Below, piece after piece: positions 44,845 through 51,901 of a stretch of DNA of 64,000 nucleotides. Made by a program: the position numbers and the translations under genes. Within the stretch, counting starts at the first letter, position 1; the number at the start of each line of letters is the position of its first letter. This stretch comes from Streptomyces deccanensis (lineage in GTDB: Bacteria > Actinomycetota > Actinomycetes > Streptomycetales > Streptomycetaceae): contig NZ_CP092431.1 of assembly GCF_022385335.1 (NCBI RefSeq), positions 4,774,001 through 4,838,000 on the forward strand. Direction: 5' to 3'. Under the pieces are notes generated by a model. That model was not told where the DNA came from. It made no database searches and was given only the letters and a program-made list of their open reading frames with translations.

Positions 44845-46398
44845 ATGGAACGGCGCACTTTCCTCGGCGGCGCAGCCGCCCTCACCACCCTCACCGCCTC
44901 GGCCTGCACCACCCCCACCCCCACCCCCGGCACCCGCGCCACAGACATCACCCTCCGCACCAAGGCCACCAACGCCACCACGACCACCACCACCGGCCGC
45001 ACCAACTGGTCCGCCCTGGCCCGAGACCTGGACGGCCCCCTCATCCGCCCCGGCGACAAGTCCTGGCCCACAGCCCGCCAGCTCTACAACACCCGCTTCG
45101 ACACCCTGAAGCCCACCGCCGTCGCCTACGTCGCCCACCCCGACGACATCCGCACCACCCTCGCCTACGCCAAGGCCCACGCCCTCAAGGTCTCGATCCG
45201 CAACGGCGGCCACTCCTACGCCGGCTGGTCCTCCGGCAACGGCCGCCTCGTCATAGACGTCTCGAAGCTGAACAAGGTCCGCGCCTCCGGGAACGAGGCC
45301 GTCATAGGCGCCGGCTCCAAACTCATCGACGTCTACCGCGCCCTCGCCGCGAAGGGCGTCACCATCCCCGCCGGCTCCTGCCCGACCGTGGGCGTCTCCG
45401 GCCTCACCCTCGGCGGCGGCCACGGCGTCACCTCCCGCGCCTACGGCCTGACCTGCGACAGCCTCACCCAGGCCACCCTGATCACGGCGGACGGCAAGCA
45501 ACTGATCGCCAACGCCACCACCAACAAGGACCTCTTCTGGGCCCTACGAGGCGCGGGCAACGGCAACTTCGGCGTGGTCACCGAACTCCGCTTCAGGACC
45601 CACCCGGCCCGCCAGGGCGTCACCGCGTACCTCACCTGGCCGTGGTCCAAGGCCGCCGCCGTACTGAAGGCCTGGCAGGAGTGGGGCCCGACCCAGCCCG
45701 ACGAGATCTGGTCCTCATGCCATCTGGAGAACGGCGGCAGCCCGACCGTCGCCGTCGCCGCCTTCTCCCTCGGCACCTACGGCGACCTGGAGAACGCCCT
45801 CGACCGCCTCGCCGACCGCGTCGGCACCCCCGCCCGCAGCGTCTCCCTGAAACGCCGCTCGTACGAGGACGCCATGGAGGGCTACGCCGGCTGCGGCTCC
45901 TTCTCGGCCGACGCCAAGTGCCACCTCCCCGGCTCCACCCCGGGCCGCTCCCCGCAGGGCGCGCTGCGCAGGGAGACGTACGCGGCCCGCTCGGACTTCT
46001 TCGACCGCTCGATCTCCTCGGCGGGCGTCCAGACCCTGCTGACCCAGATCACGGGCGTGAAGGGCGGAGCCGGCAGCATCGCGCTCACCGCGCTCGGCGG
46101 CCAGGTCAACCGGGTCTCCCCCACGGCCACGGCCTTCGTCCACCGCCGTTCCCGGATGCTGGCCCAGTACCTCGCCTCGTGGAAGGCCGGCACGTCCGGC
46201 ACGACCGCCCAGTCCTGGCTCGACAGGGCTCACAAGTCCATGTCCCGCCACGCCTCGGGCGCCGCCTACCAGAACTACACCGACGCCACCCTCACCCACT
46301 GGAAAAAGGCGTACTACGGCGAAGCGGCCCCCCGCCTGACCACCATCAAGAACCAGTACGACCCCACCCGCTTCTTCACGTTCCCGCAGGCCCTGTAG
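44845..46398 (+). CDS. Secreted BBE-like FAD oxidase, bicovalent
   Basis: 517 residues. The N-terminus has twin arginines (MERRTFLGG) and a lipobox-like ASA-C21, so Tat export with lipid anchor is likely. FAD-binding domain shows RNGGHSYAG with H123 and GSCPTVGVSG with C179, the two residues used for double covalent FAD attachment. The C-terminal BBE motif is at YDPTRFFTFPQ. It oxidises sugars or secondary metabolites outside. It is alone, flanked on both sides by composite direct repeats. Pathway unknown. Confidence 0.88.
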   Translation: MERRTFLGGAAALTTLTASACTTPTPTPGTRATDITLRTKATNATTTTTTGRTNWSALARDLDGPLIRPGDKSWPTARQLYNTRFDTLKPTAVAYVAHPDDIRTTLAYAKAHALKVSIRNGGHSYAGWSSGNGRLVIDVSKLNKVRASGNEAVIGAGSKLIDVYRALAAKGVTIPAGSCPTVGVSGLTLGGGHGVTSRAYGLTCDSLTQATLITADGKQLIANATTNKDLFWALRGAGNGNFGVVTELRFRTHPARQGVTAYLTWPWSKAAAVLKAWQEWGPTQPDEIWSSCHLENGGSPTVAVAAFSLGTYGDLENALDRLADRVGTPARSVSLKRRSYEDAMEGYAGCGSFSADAKCHLPGSTPGRSPQGALRRETYAARSDFFDRSISSAGVQTLLTQITGVKGGAGSIALTALGGQVNRVSPTATAFVHRRSRMLAQYLASWKAGTSGTTAQSWLDRAHKSMSRHASGAAYQNYTDATLTHWKKAYYGEAAPRLTTIKNQYDPTRFFTFPQAL

Positions 46399-46429
46399 CC
46401 GCAGCCCCTCGAAGGGCCGCAGGCCCTGG

Positions 46430-46452
46430 AAGGGGCGCGGGGAACTGCGCGA
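46430..46452 (+). repeat. Dispersed repeat copy
   Basis: Plus-strand GGCGCGGGGAACTGCGCGA copy 30 bp after the FAD oxidase stop. It is followed at 46502-46545 by a 44-bp segment matching 44726-44769 at about 40 of 44 positions. Confidence 0.8.
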
Positions 46453-46567
46453 CAAGCCCCCACCGGACCCGCACCCGAAAACCAAGCCAACGGGGGTCAA
46501 AGGGGCACAGCCCCTTGAGGACGGGAAGGGTAGGGGCGGCGGGGGCGAAAGAATCCCGGGCGACCCC

Positions 46568-47296
46568 TCAGGCCGCCAGATCCCGCTCCTCCGCGGACGC
46601 CGACTCGACCCGCGCCCCCGGAATCACCGCACGCCCCCCGGCCCGCCCTCGAGCCCGCACGATCCACCCCACCCGAGGCGACCGCTCCACCGCCTTCATC
46701 AACGGCGTGAGCAGAGCCATGGCCAGCGGCGACAGCAGCAACGCGACCGCGGTCCCGAGCGCGAACCCCCCGATCACATCGGTCGGGTAGTGCACACCCA
46801 TGTAGACCCGGATGAACCCACCCAGCAGCCCGATGACCAGCCCGACCAGCCCGAACTTCCGGTTGGCGACGAACAGCCCCACCGCCATCGCCATGATCAG
46901 CGTCGCGTGATCGCTCACGAACGAGTAGTCGGTCTTGCCGGAGACCAGCACCTCCAGCCCCTCGTGATCGAGAAAGGGCCGGGGCCGCTCCACGAAGCCG
47001 CGTATCGGCACGTTCACCAGCACGGCGATCCCGGCGGCGAGCGGCGCCCACATCAACGCGGCCACGGACGAGGCGGCATCCTCCCCGCCCCGCTTCCGCA
47101 CGCCCCACCAGCACCACAGGATCAGCAGCACCATCGCGAAGAGGAGTCCGTACTCCCCCACGAACTCCATCACCCGGTCCAGCCAGTGCGGCGCATCCTT
47201 GGCCAGACCATTGATGTCGTACAGCAGCTCGACGTCGGGATTCGATCCGGATTCAGCGGCCAGTGAGGTAGCGGCATGCGCGGCGAGTCCAGCCAT
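46568..47296 (-). CDS. PAP2-family membrane phosphatase
   Basis: 242 residues, about six TM helices. The three PAP2 motifs are visible: RGFVERPRP, SDHATLIMA (PSGH-like) and RVYMGVHYPTDVIGG. It dephosphorylates lipid phosphates (for example undecaprenyl-PP) on the outer face. Position in the phosphate island may be chance. The N-terminal 20 residues are weakly hydrophobic. Confidence 0.85.
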   Translation of the reverse strand: MAGLAAHAATSLAAESGSNPDVELLYDINGLAKDAPHWLDRVMEFVGEYGLLFAMVLLILWCWWGVRKRGGEDAASSVAALMWAPLAAGIAVLVNVPIRGFVERPRPFLDHEGLEVLVSGKTDYSFVSDHATLIMAMAVGLFVANRKFGLVGLVIGLLGGFIRVYMGVHYPTDVIGGFALGTAVALLLSPLAMALLTPLMKAVERSPRVGWIVRARGRAGGRAVIPGARVESASAEERDLAA

Positions 47297-47450
47297 CGTG
47301 CTGCGGCCCTTTCGTCATCGTTCTCGCGACCGCACCGTACGTGCGCCGCGCTTTGCCACCCCCGTGGTGTACGTAGTGCTTCCGCGTGAGCGTCGACGCG
47401 CTACGTCAAATAGGAACGCACACTCTTTCTCAATGCGTTCCACCCTCCAC

Positions 47451-47464
47451 TGAATGATCACTCA
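47451..47464. promoter_or_regulatory. TGAATGATCACTCA near-palindrome
   Basis: A 14-bp dyad centred on TGATCA, in the gap behind the PAP2 start. The 13-bp core GAATGATCACTCA recurs exactly at 48599-48611, on the other side of the lysozyme gene. Confidence 0.45.
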
Positions 47465-47530
47465 GACGTTATCGAAGAGAGACACGTCTGCGCAGCTCAG
47501 GGCAGTGGTTCACGGAGAATTACGGCGTTG

Positions 47531-48532
47531 TCAGACCGTCGTAGGCAGCGCTTTCGCGCCATCTTCGGTGACCCGGGTCGCACCAAAGTAGTCGGGGGTG
47601 TCAATCGGGTCGAATCGGATGACCGCCCCCGTCCGCGGCGCGTCGATCATGTATCCACCTCCGACATAGATCCCGACGTGCCTAATGGCCCGCGAGTTGG
47701 TGAGGTCGTCGGAGAAGAACACCAGATCCCCGGGCAGCAACTCGTCCCGTGACGGGTGCGGCCCCGCGTTGTACTGATCGTTCGCGACCCGAGGCAGCGT
47801 GATCCCCACGCTCTTGTACGCCGCCTGCGTCAGCCCGGAGCAGTCGAAGCGTCCGCCCTGCTCAGCGGTACCGGTACCGCCCCACAGATACAGCGTCCCG
47901 AGCTTCTTCTGCGCGTACGCGATGGCCCCGGCCGCCTGCTCGCTCGGATCGACCCGGCTCGTCGGAGCGGCGAAACTCTCCGACAGCGTGGTGATCGTCT
48001 TCACGTAGTTCTGGGTCTCCTTGTACGGCGGCACACCCCCGTACTTGATGACGGCGTACGCCCCCGCGTTGTAGGAAGCGAGCATGTTCGCCGTCGGATC
48101 GCCGGGTACGTCCTTCACGTACTTCGCGAGCGAGCAGTCGTACGAGGCGGCCGATGGAATCGCGTCATTCGGGTCCCAGACGTCACGGTCCCCGTCCCCG
48201 TCACCGTCCAACCCGTGCGTGGCCCAGGTCCCCGGAATGAATTGCGCGATCCCCTGCGCGGCGGCGTGGCTCTGCGCCTTCGGATTGAACCCGCTCTCCT
48301 GGTACAGCTGCGCGGCGAGCAGCGCCGGATTGATGGCGTCGCAGAGATTGCCCCATTTCTGCACGAGCGCCTGATAAGCGGCGGGAACGGCCCCCTTGGC
48401 CAGCCCGACCGACTTTCCCCCGATCCCGGCGGCGAGATTCCCGGCGACCAGATAGACGCCCACGACCAGCACCATCACGAAGGCGAGCCCGGCGCTGCCG
48501 GCAGCGATCACCACGATCCACGCCTTACGCAC
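47531..48532 (-). CDS. Bifunctional lysozyme/NlpC-P60 wall hydrolase
   Basis: 333 residues. One N-terminal TM anchor (about 5-30), then a transglycosylase-like domain with catalytic-type E79 (QLYQESGFNP) and AQGIAQFIPGTW, then NlpC/P60 with C231 (FDCSGL) and H285 (RHVGIYV). Pairing of both domains on a membrane anchor is the layout of CwlT/VirB1-like hydrolases in Gram-positive conjugation systems. The start GTG is preferred; TTG two codons earlier is possible. It is the likely wall-opening component of the secretion-like cluster 7 kb away. Confidence 0.85.
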   Translation of the reverse strand: MRKAWIVVIAAGSAGLAFVMVLVVGVYLVAGNLAAGIGGKSVGLAKGAVPAAYQALVQKWGNLCDAINPALLAAQLYQESGFNPKAQSHAAAQGIAQFIPGTWATHGLDGDGDGDRDVWDPNDAIPSAASYDCSLAKYVKDVPGDPTANMLASYNAGAYAVIKYGGVPPYKETQNYVKTITTLSESFAAPTSRVDPSEQAAGAIAYAQKKLGTLYLWGGTGTAEQGGRFDCSGLTQAAYKSVGITLPRVANDQYNAGPHPSRDELLPGDLVFFSDDLTNSRAIRHVGIYVGGGYMIDAPRTGAVIRFDPIDTPDYFGATRVTEDGAKALPTTV

Positions 48533-48598
48533 CGTCAACCGCCCCTCACCGCGCGCCAGTCCACCGCCAGCAAGTGTAGAGCGGCACCGGCTCCCGGG

Positions 48599-48611
48599 GA
48601 ATGATCACTCA
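48599..48611. promoter_or_regulatory. GAATGATCACTCA dyad, second copy
   Basis: Exact copy of the 13-bp core at 47452-47464, 67 bp upstream of the wall-hydrolase start. Might be an operator. Confidence 0.45.
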
Positions 48612-48783
48612 ACGGCCACCACGCCATGACCGGATTGAGGCGATCGCGCACGGCTCCGCCAAGACCGGGAGTTCATCCACAATGTGATGCGAGCCTGTGA
48701 GGGAAGGCTCATGCAGCCGCACTGGCAGAACCCCTCCCCCCAAACCCTCCTCCAAGCGCTCCGACTCGACAAGGAACCCACTC

Positions 48784-49062
48784 GTGTCTGACATCCCCCC
48801 GGACCTCGACTGGATCCGCGCCGCCCCCGACGACGCGACCGGCCCCGGCCCTTGGATCGAACTCGCCTTCGGTGAGGGGAACGGCGAGGACGACCCCGAA
48901 GCTCCCGTCTACATCCGTGAGACGAGCGCCCCGGACAACGTCGTGACGACGAACCGCCGCAAGTGGGACGCGTTCGTACTGGGCGTCCAGGCAGGCGAGT
49001 TCGACCACTTCGTCGAGGGAGTCGAGGGGTTCGAGCCGACGATCCGGCAGCCGGAAGCCTGA
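48784..49062 (+). CDS. DUF397 protein without XRE partner
   Basis: 92 residues from GTG behind AAGGA. The body (LDWIRAAPDDATGPGPWIEL, VYIRETSAPDNVVTTNRRKW, FVLGVQAGEFDHFV) fits DUF397. Unlike the pair at 20 kb, no XRE-type gene is near. It is convergent with the 155-residue gene. Its partner may be elsewhere. Confidence 0.7.
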   Translation: MSDIPPDLDWIRAAPDDATGPGPWIELAFGEGNGEDDPEAPVYIRETSAPDNVVTTNRRKWDAFVLGVQAGEFDHFVEGVEGFEPTIRQPEA

Positions 49063-49109
49063 ACAGAGCGACACCGACCGGCCACCCGCCCCCCAGCAGA
49101 CCAAACAGG

Positions 49110-49577
49110 CTAGAGAAGCTCGAAGACCCCATCCGCCCGAGGCCCGGCACTCGGCGTCATACGGCTCACGGCACCGGCCTCCACGATCAGCAGATCCGGC
49201 AGCCACTCCTCGTAGAAGCGGACATGCCCCACGACCCCTGCCGTGCTGGTGCGCGCCCCGAGCCGGCCCACCAGCCGCCGCAGATCGTCGAACTGGTCAG
49301 GATGCACCTCCTGCCGCACCGTCAGAGCCCACCCCCGCTCCCGCCCACACAGCTCCCCCACCAGGACGCCGCCGACCCGCCGGGCAGCCCCTCGCTGGGC
49401 CAAGAGCGGGTACGCGTACGCCCCTTGGCCCTCTCCGTCACCGCTGTCTCGGTCACCGTTGTCTCCGAACCGATCGTCGTCTCCCTCACCCAAATGCCAG
49501 CGCAACAGGGCGAGATCTTCGACCGGAAGGGACGCGGGAAGATCGAGACTGAGCTGAAGCTCGTAGTAGTCACCCAT
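49110..49577 (-). CDS. Conserved protein of unknown function
   Basis: 155 residues, soluble. It starts MGDYYELQLSLDLPASLPVE and contains ALTVRQEVHPDQFDDLRRLV and VGHVRFYEEWLPDLLIVEAG. It has a central low-complexity Asp/Gly stretch (GDDDRFGDNGDRDSGDGEG). I recall similar proteins scattered in actinobacteria, but no function. Convergent with the DUF397 gene. Confidence 0.6.
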   Translation of the reverse strand: MGDYYELQLSLDLPASLPVEDLALLRWHLGEGDDDRFGDNGDRDSGDGEGQGAYAYPLLAQRGAARRVGGVLVGELCGRERGWALTVRQEVHPDQFDDLRRLVGRLGARTSTAGVVGHVRFYEEWLPDLLIVEAGAVSRMTPSAGPRADGVFELL

Positions 49578-49613
49578 ACCGGAAGGCTACGAGGGTGGGG
49601 GAATCCGCTGCCC

Positions 49614-50225
49614 TCAGGACTTGAACCCGATCACCCCGAATCCGGGTCGCGACTCCACGTGCCGCAGCCACCGAAGGACCTGCGTGACCGCCTCCACGAC
49701 TTCCGGCTCCAGCGGCGGCGGCTCCGCGCCCGTCGCCTTCGTCGCCTCGAACTGCTCCAACGCCCGGAGACACTGCTCGTGCCTCCACTCACCGCAGCCC
49801 GGCATGTACGTCGACGGCAGCGGTGCCGGCAGACCTCCGTACCCGAACTCCTCCACGGACACCGCGGTGATCCCGAGTGCGCTCAACCCCTCGTCGACCA
49901 CCGACAGCCAGTCACCGCGGTGCGGGGTGAAGCAACTGTTGTCCAGGAACGACCCCGTGAGGGAACACAGCCGCTTGTAGGCGTACCCGTACTGAAAGGC
50001 ATGCTCCTCGTCCTCACCGAACGGCCCGCCATGCACGACCGCCCGCAACGCCTCGTACGCCGTCGGCGCCCCGTCCTTGATCTCGGACGCGAACCACTCG
50101 TCGTCCCGCGCCAGATCGTCCCCGAACTCGCCCCGCACGACATCCAACAACTGCTGGTCACCGGACCCGACGAGCGCCCGGGTGGCGGCCACATCCAGCA
50201 GATACACGCTCAGAGAGGAACTCAT
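49614..50225 (-). CDS. DUF7691 family protein
   Basis: 203 residues starting MSSSLSVYLLDVAATRALVG. Contains LRAVVHGGPFGEDEEHAFQY, YAYKRLCSL and SVEEFGYGGLPAPLP, which fit DUF7691 proteins often found near polymorphic toxins as accessory or immunity-like genes. Unknown activity. Separate from the toxin operon by the lipoprotein gene. Confidence 0.7.
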   Translation of the reverse strand: MSSSLSVYLLDVAATRALVGSGDQQLLDVVRGEFGDDLARDDEWFASEIKDGAPTAYEALRAVVHGGPFGEDEEHAFQYGYAYKRLCSLTGSFLDNSCFTPHRGDWLSVVDEGLSALGITAVSVEEFGYGGLPAPLPSTYMPGCGEWRHEQCLRALEQFEATKATGAEPPPLEPEVVEAVTQVLRWLRHVESRPGFGVIGFKS

Positions 50226-50285
50226 GCCCTCAACGTAGCGGCGGCCACTGACAACGCCTCAGACAACCCGGAGCGCGAACCCGCC

Positions 50286-50933
50286 TCACGGTGTCCACGT
50301 CACTCCCGCGGAGGGCGGGAAATCGGGATAGCCCTGGCCCGTCCACACCGCGCCCGTGACCTCGGTGCCGGGGTCGGCGAGAACCGGTGCGCACGTCTCG
50401 TACGAGGCGCCGGGCGGGAAGCTCTTGGTCTTCGGATAGGAGTCGCAGGCGGCGAAGGTCCCGATGACCAGGAGCTGCCGGGCGGCGGTCCCGTCGTCGA
50501 GCAGTCCGCCGGGCGGATCGACAGCCGCGTGGGAGAGATCGTTCTTGCCCGCGTTCTTGATGGTCGCCCGCACGTAGTACGGCGTCATCTTCTTGGCGTC
50601 GTCCTCCAACCCCAACGAGGCCACATCAGCCTTGCTGCCCTTCTCGATCCCGGTGACGGTGACCTCGAGAACGCCCGACTTCGTCCCTCCTCCGTAGCGG
50701 AGCAGAACCGGCTCCCCGAGCTTCGCCTTCGCCCCCGCCTTCGCCGTACCGTCCTCGTTCACGCTGGACGTGGGCGACGGCGCGGACGGAAGGGAAGGGG
50801 AAGAGGAGGCACTCGACACAGGCTTGTCGTCGGCGGGGCCCGCCCCGTCGCCGGAACCACAGCCGACGAGGCTGAGCAGGAGAAGGGCGGAGGCCGCGCC
50901 CGGCGCCGACAGACGACGAATGCGGGTCATCAT
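50286..50933 (-). CDS. Secreted lipoprotein, DUF4352-like
   Basis: 215 residues with lipobox LSLVG-C25. A Ser/Pro linker follows, then an Ig-like beta domain (GVLEVTVTGIEKGS, TPYYVRATIKNAGKNDLSHA), typical of Streptomyces lipoproteins with DUF4352-type folds. Unknown ligand. Starts ATG-ATG. Lies between the toxin/immunity genes and DUF7691 on the same strand. Confidence 0.7.
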   Translation of the reverse strand: MMTRIRRLSAPGAASALLLLSLVGCGSGDGAGPADDKPVSSASSSPSLPSAPSPTSSVNEDGTAKAGAKAKLGEPVLLRYGGGTKSGVLEVTVTGIEKGSKADVASLGLEDDAKKMTPYYVRATIKNAGKNDLSHAAVDPPGGLLDDGTAARQLLVIGTFAACDSYPKTKSFPPGASYETCAPVLADPGTEVTGAVWTGQGYPDFPPSAGVTWTP

Positions 50934-51022
50934 GCCGGGCAGCGTATCTGTTGCGAGAATTGCCCCTGGCGGGGTGGTGCGACGTCGGCTCGCGCGCTCT
51001 CGGCGGTGTCGCCAACGATGGC

Positions 51023-51901
51023 TCACATGTCGATCTCGCCCTCCCAAGCGAATTCCAGCAGCGCCTTGGGCAGATACTCGGACTCGACCTCGATGGGGAT
51101 GCCACGCTCGCGGGCGAAGCAGGCGATGGCGAGGGGGCCGAGGGCGACGAGGCTGTCGCTGTTGACGGCCCGTTCGTCGTCGGCGCTCCAGTACAGCTTG
51201 TGGTGTCGCAAGGCGTCCACCAATGCCTCGTTGAACTGGTCGTGGTCCCCGCGCAGCATGCGGTAGAAAAGAATGATCGGCGGTGACAGGAGATGCGTCA
51301 TCACTTCCTGGTCGGCGTACTGGGCAGCATCCGGGCCGGTTCCGTCGACGGCCTCGACCAGCTTCGTGGAGACGCCCTCCTCGCGGAGCCAATGACGTTG
51401 CAGGGCCTCCACCCACGAGTAGATGTACTCGTCGAAGACCGCGCCCGAAGCACGCAGTAGCGACACCGGCACGCGGGCCAACTGCGTCAGACGCTCCTTG
51501 TCACGGCAGATCAGCGCCAGGTAGTACGAGTTGACCCAGGTTCCTGCGTTCAGATGGGACTGGGGGCCGGTGGCGGGGAGGCGCCAGTCCTTCTCCTTGA
51601 TCCGACACACCACCGTGGTGCCCTCGTCAGCGACGGCGGCGGCGAACAACGCGGATCCCAGTTGCATGGCCGTGACCCAGGCCTCCCAGGTCTCGAACAT
51701 CGTCGCTTCGGCATCCGCGGCACACCGCGTCTCAGCCAGGATCAGCGTCGACTCCATCACCTGCGCCCGGGCGATGTCGGATTCCTCGATGACCTCCAAC
51801 AGCCAGGTGGCGGTCTCGTCGAGCGACCGGATACCCGAAGCCTTGTCGGCCATGGAGTGGTCGTGGCGAGGAATGCTCGTGACCACTGGTTTTCTCCCCA
51901 T
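51023..51901 (-). CDS. Imm49-family immunity protein
   Basis: 292 residues. The sequence matches the Imm49 pattern I know: WEAWVTAMQLGSALFAAAVA, TGPQSHLNAGTWVNSYYLAL, SGAVFDEYIYSWVEALQRHW, DHDQFNEALVDAL, and a final VESEYLPKALLEFA. Imm49 proteins neutralise toxins of polymorphic systems. The start ATG shares one base with the toxin stop (TGATG), so they are coupled. It should protect against the C-terminal nuclease of the toxin. Confidence 0.88.
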   Translation of the reverse strand: MGRKPVVTSIPRHDHSMADKASGIRSLDETATWLLEVIEESDIARAQVMESTLILAETRCAADAEATMFETWEAWVTAMQLGSALFAAAVADEGTTVVCRIKEKDWRLPATGPQSHLNAGTWVNSYYLALICRDKERLTQLARVPVSLLRASGAVFDEYIYSWVEALQRHWLREEGVSTKLVEAVDGTGPDAAQYADQEVMTHLLSPPIILFYRMLRGDHDQFNEALVDALRHHKLYWSADDERAVNSDSLVALGPLAIACFARERGIPIEVESEYLPKALLEFAWEGEIDM

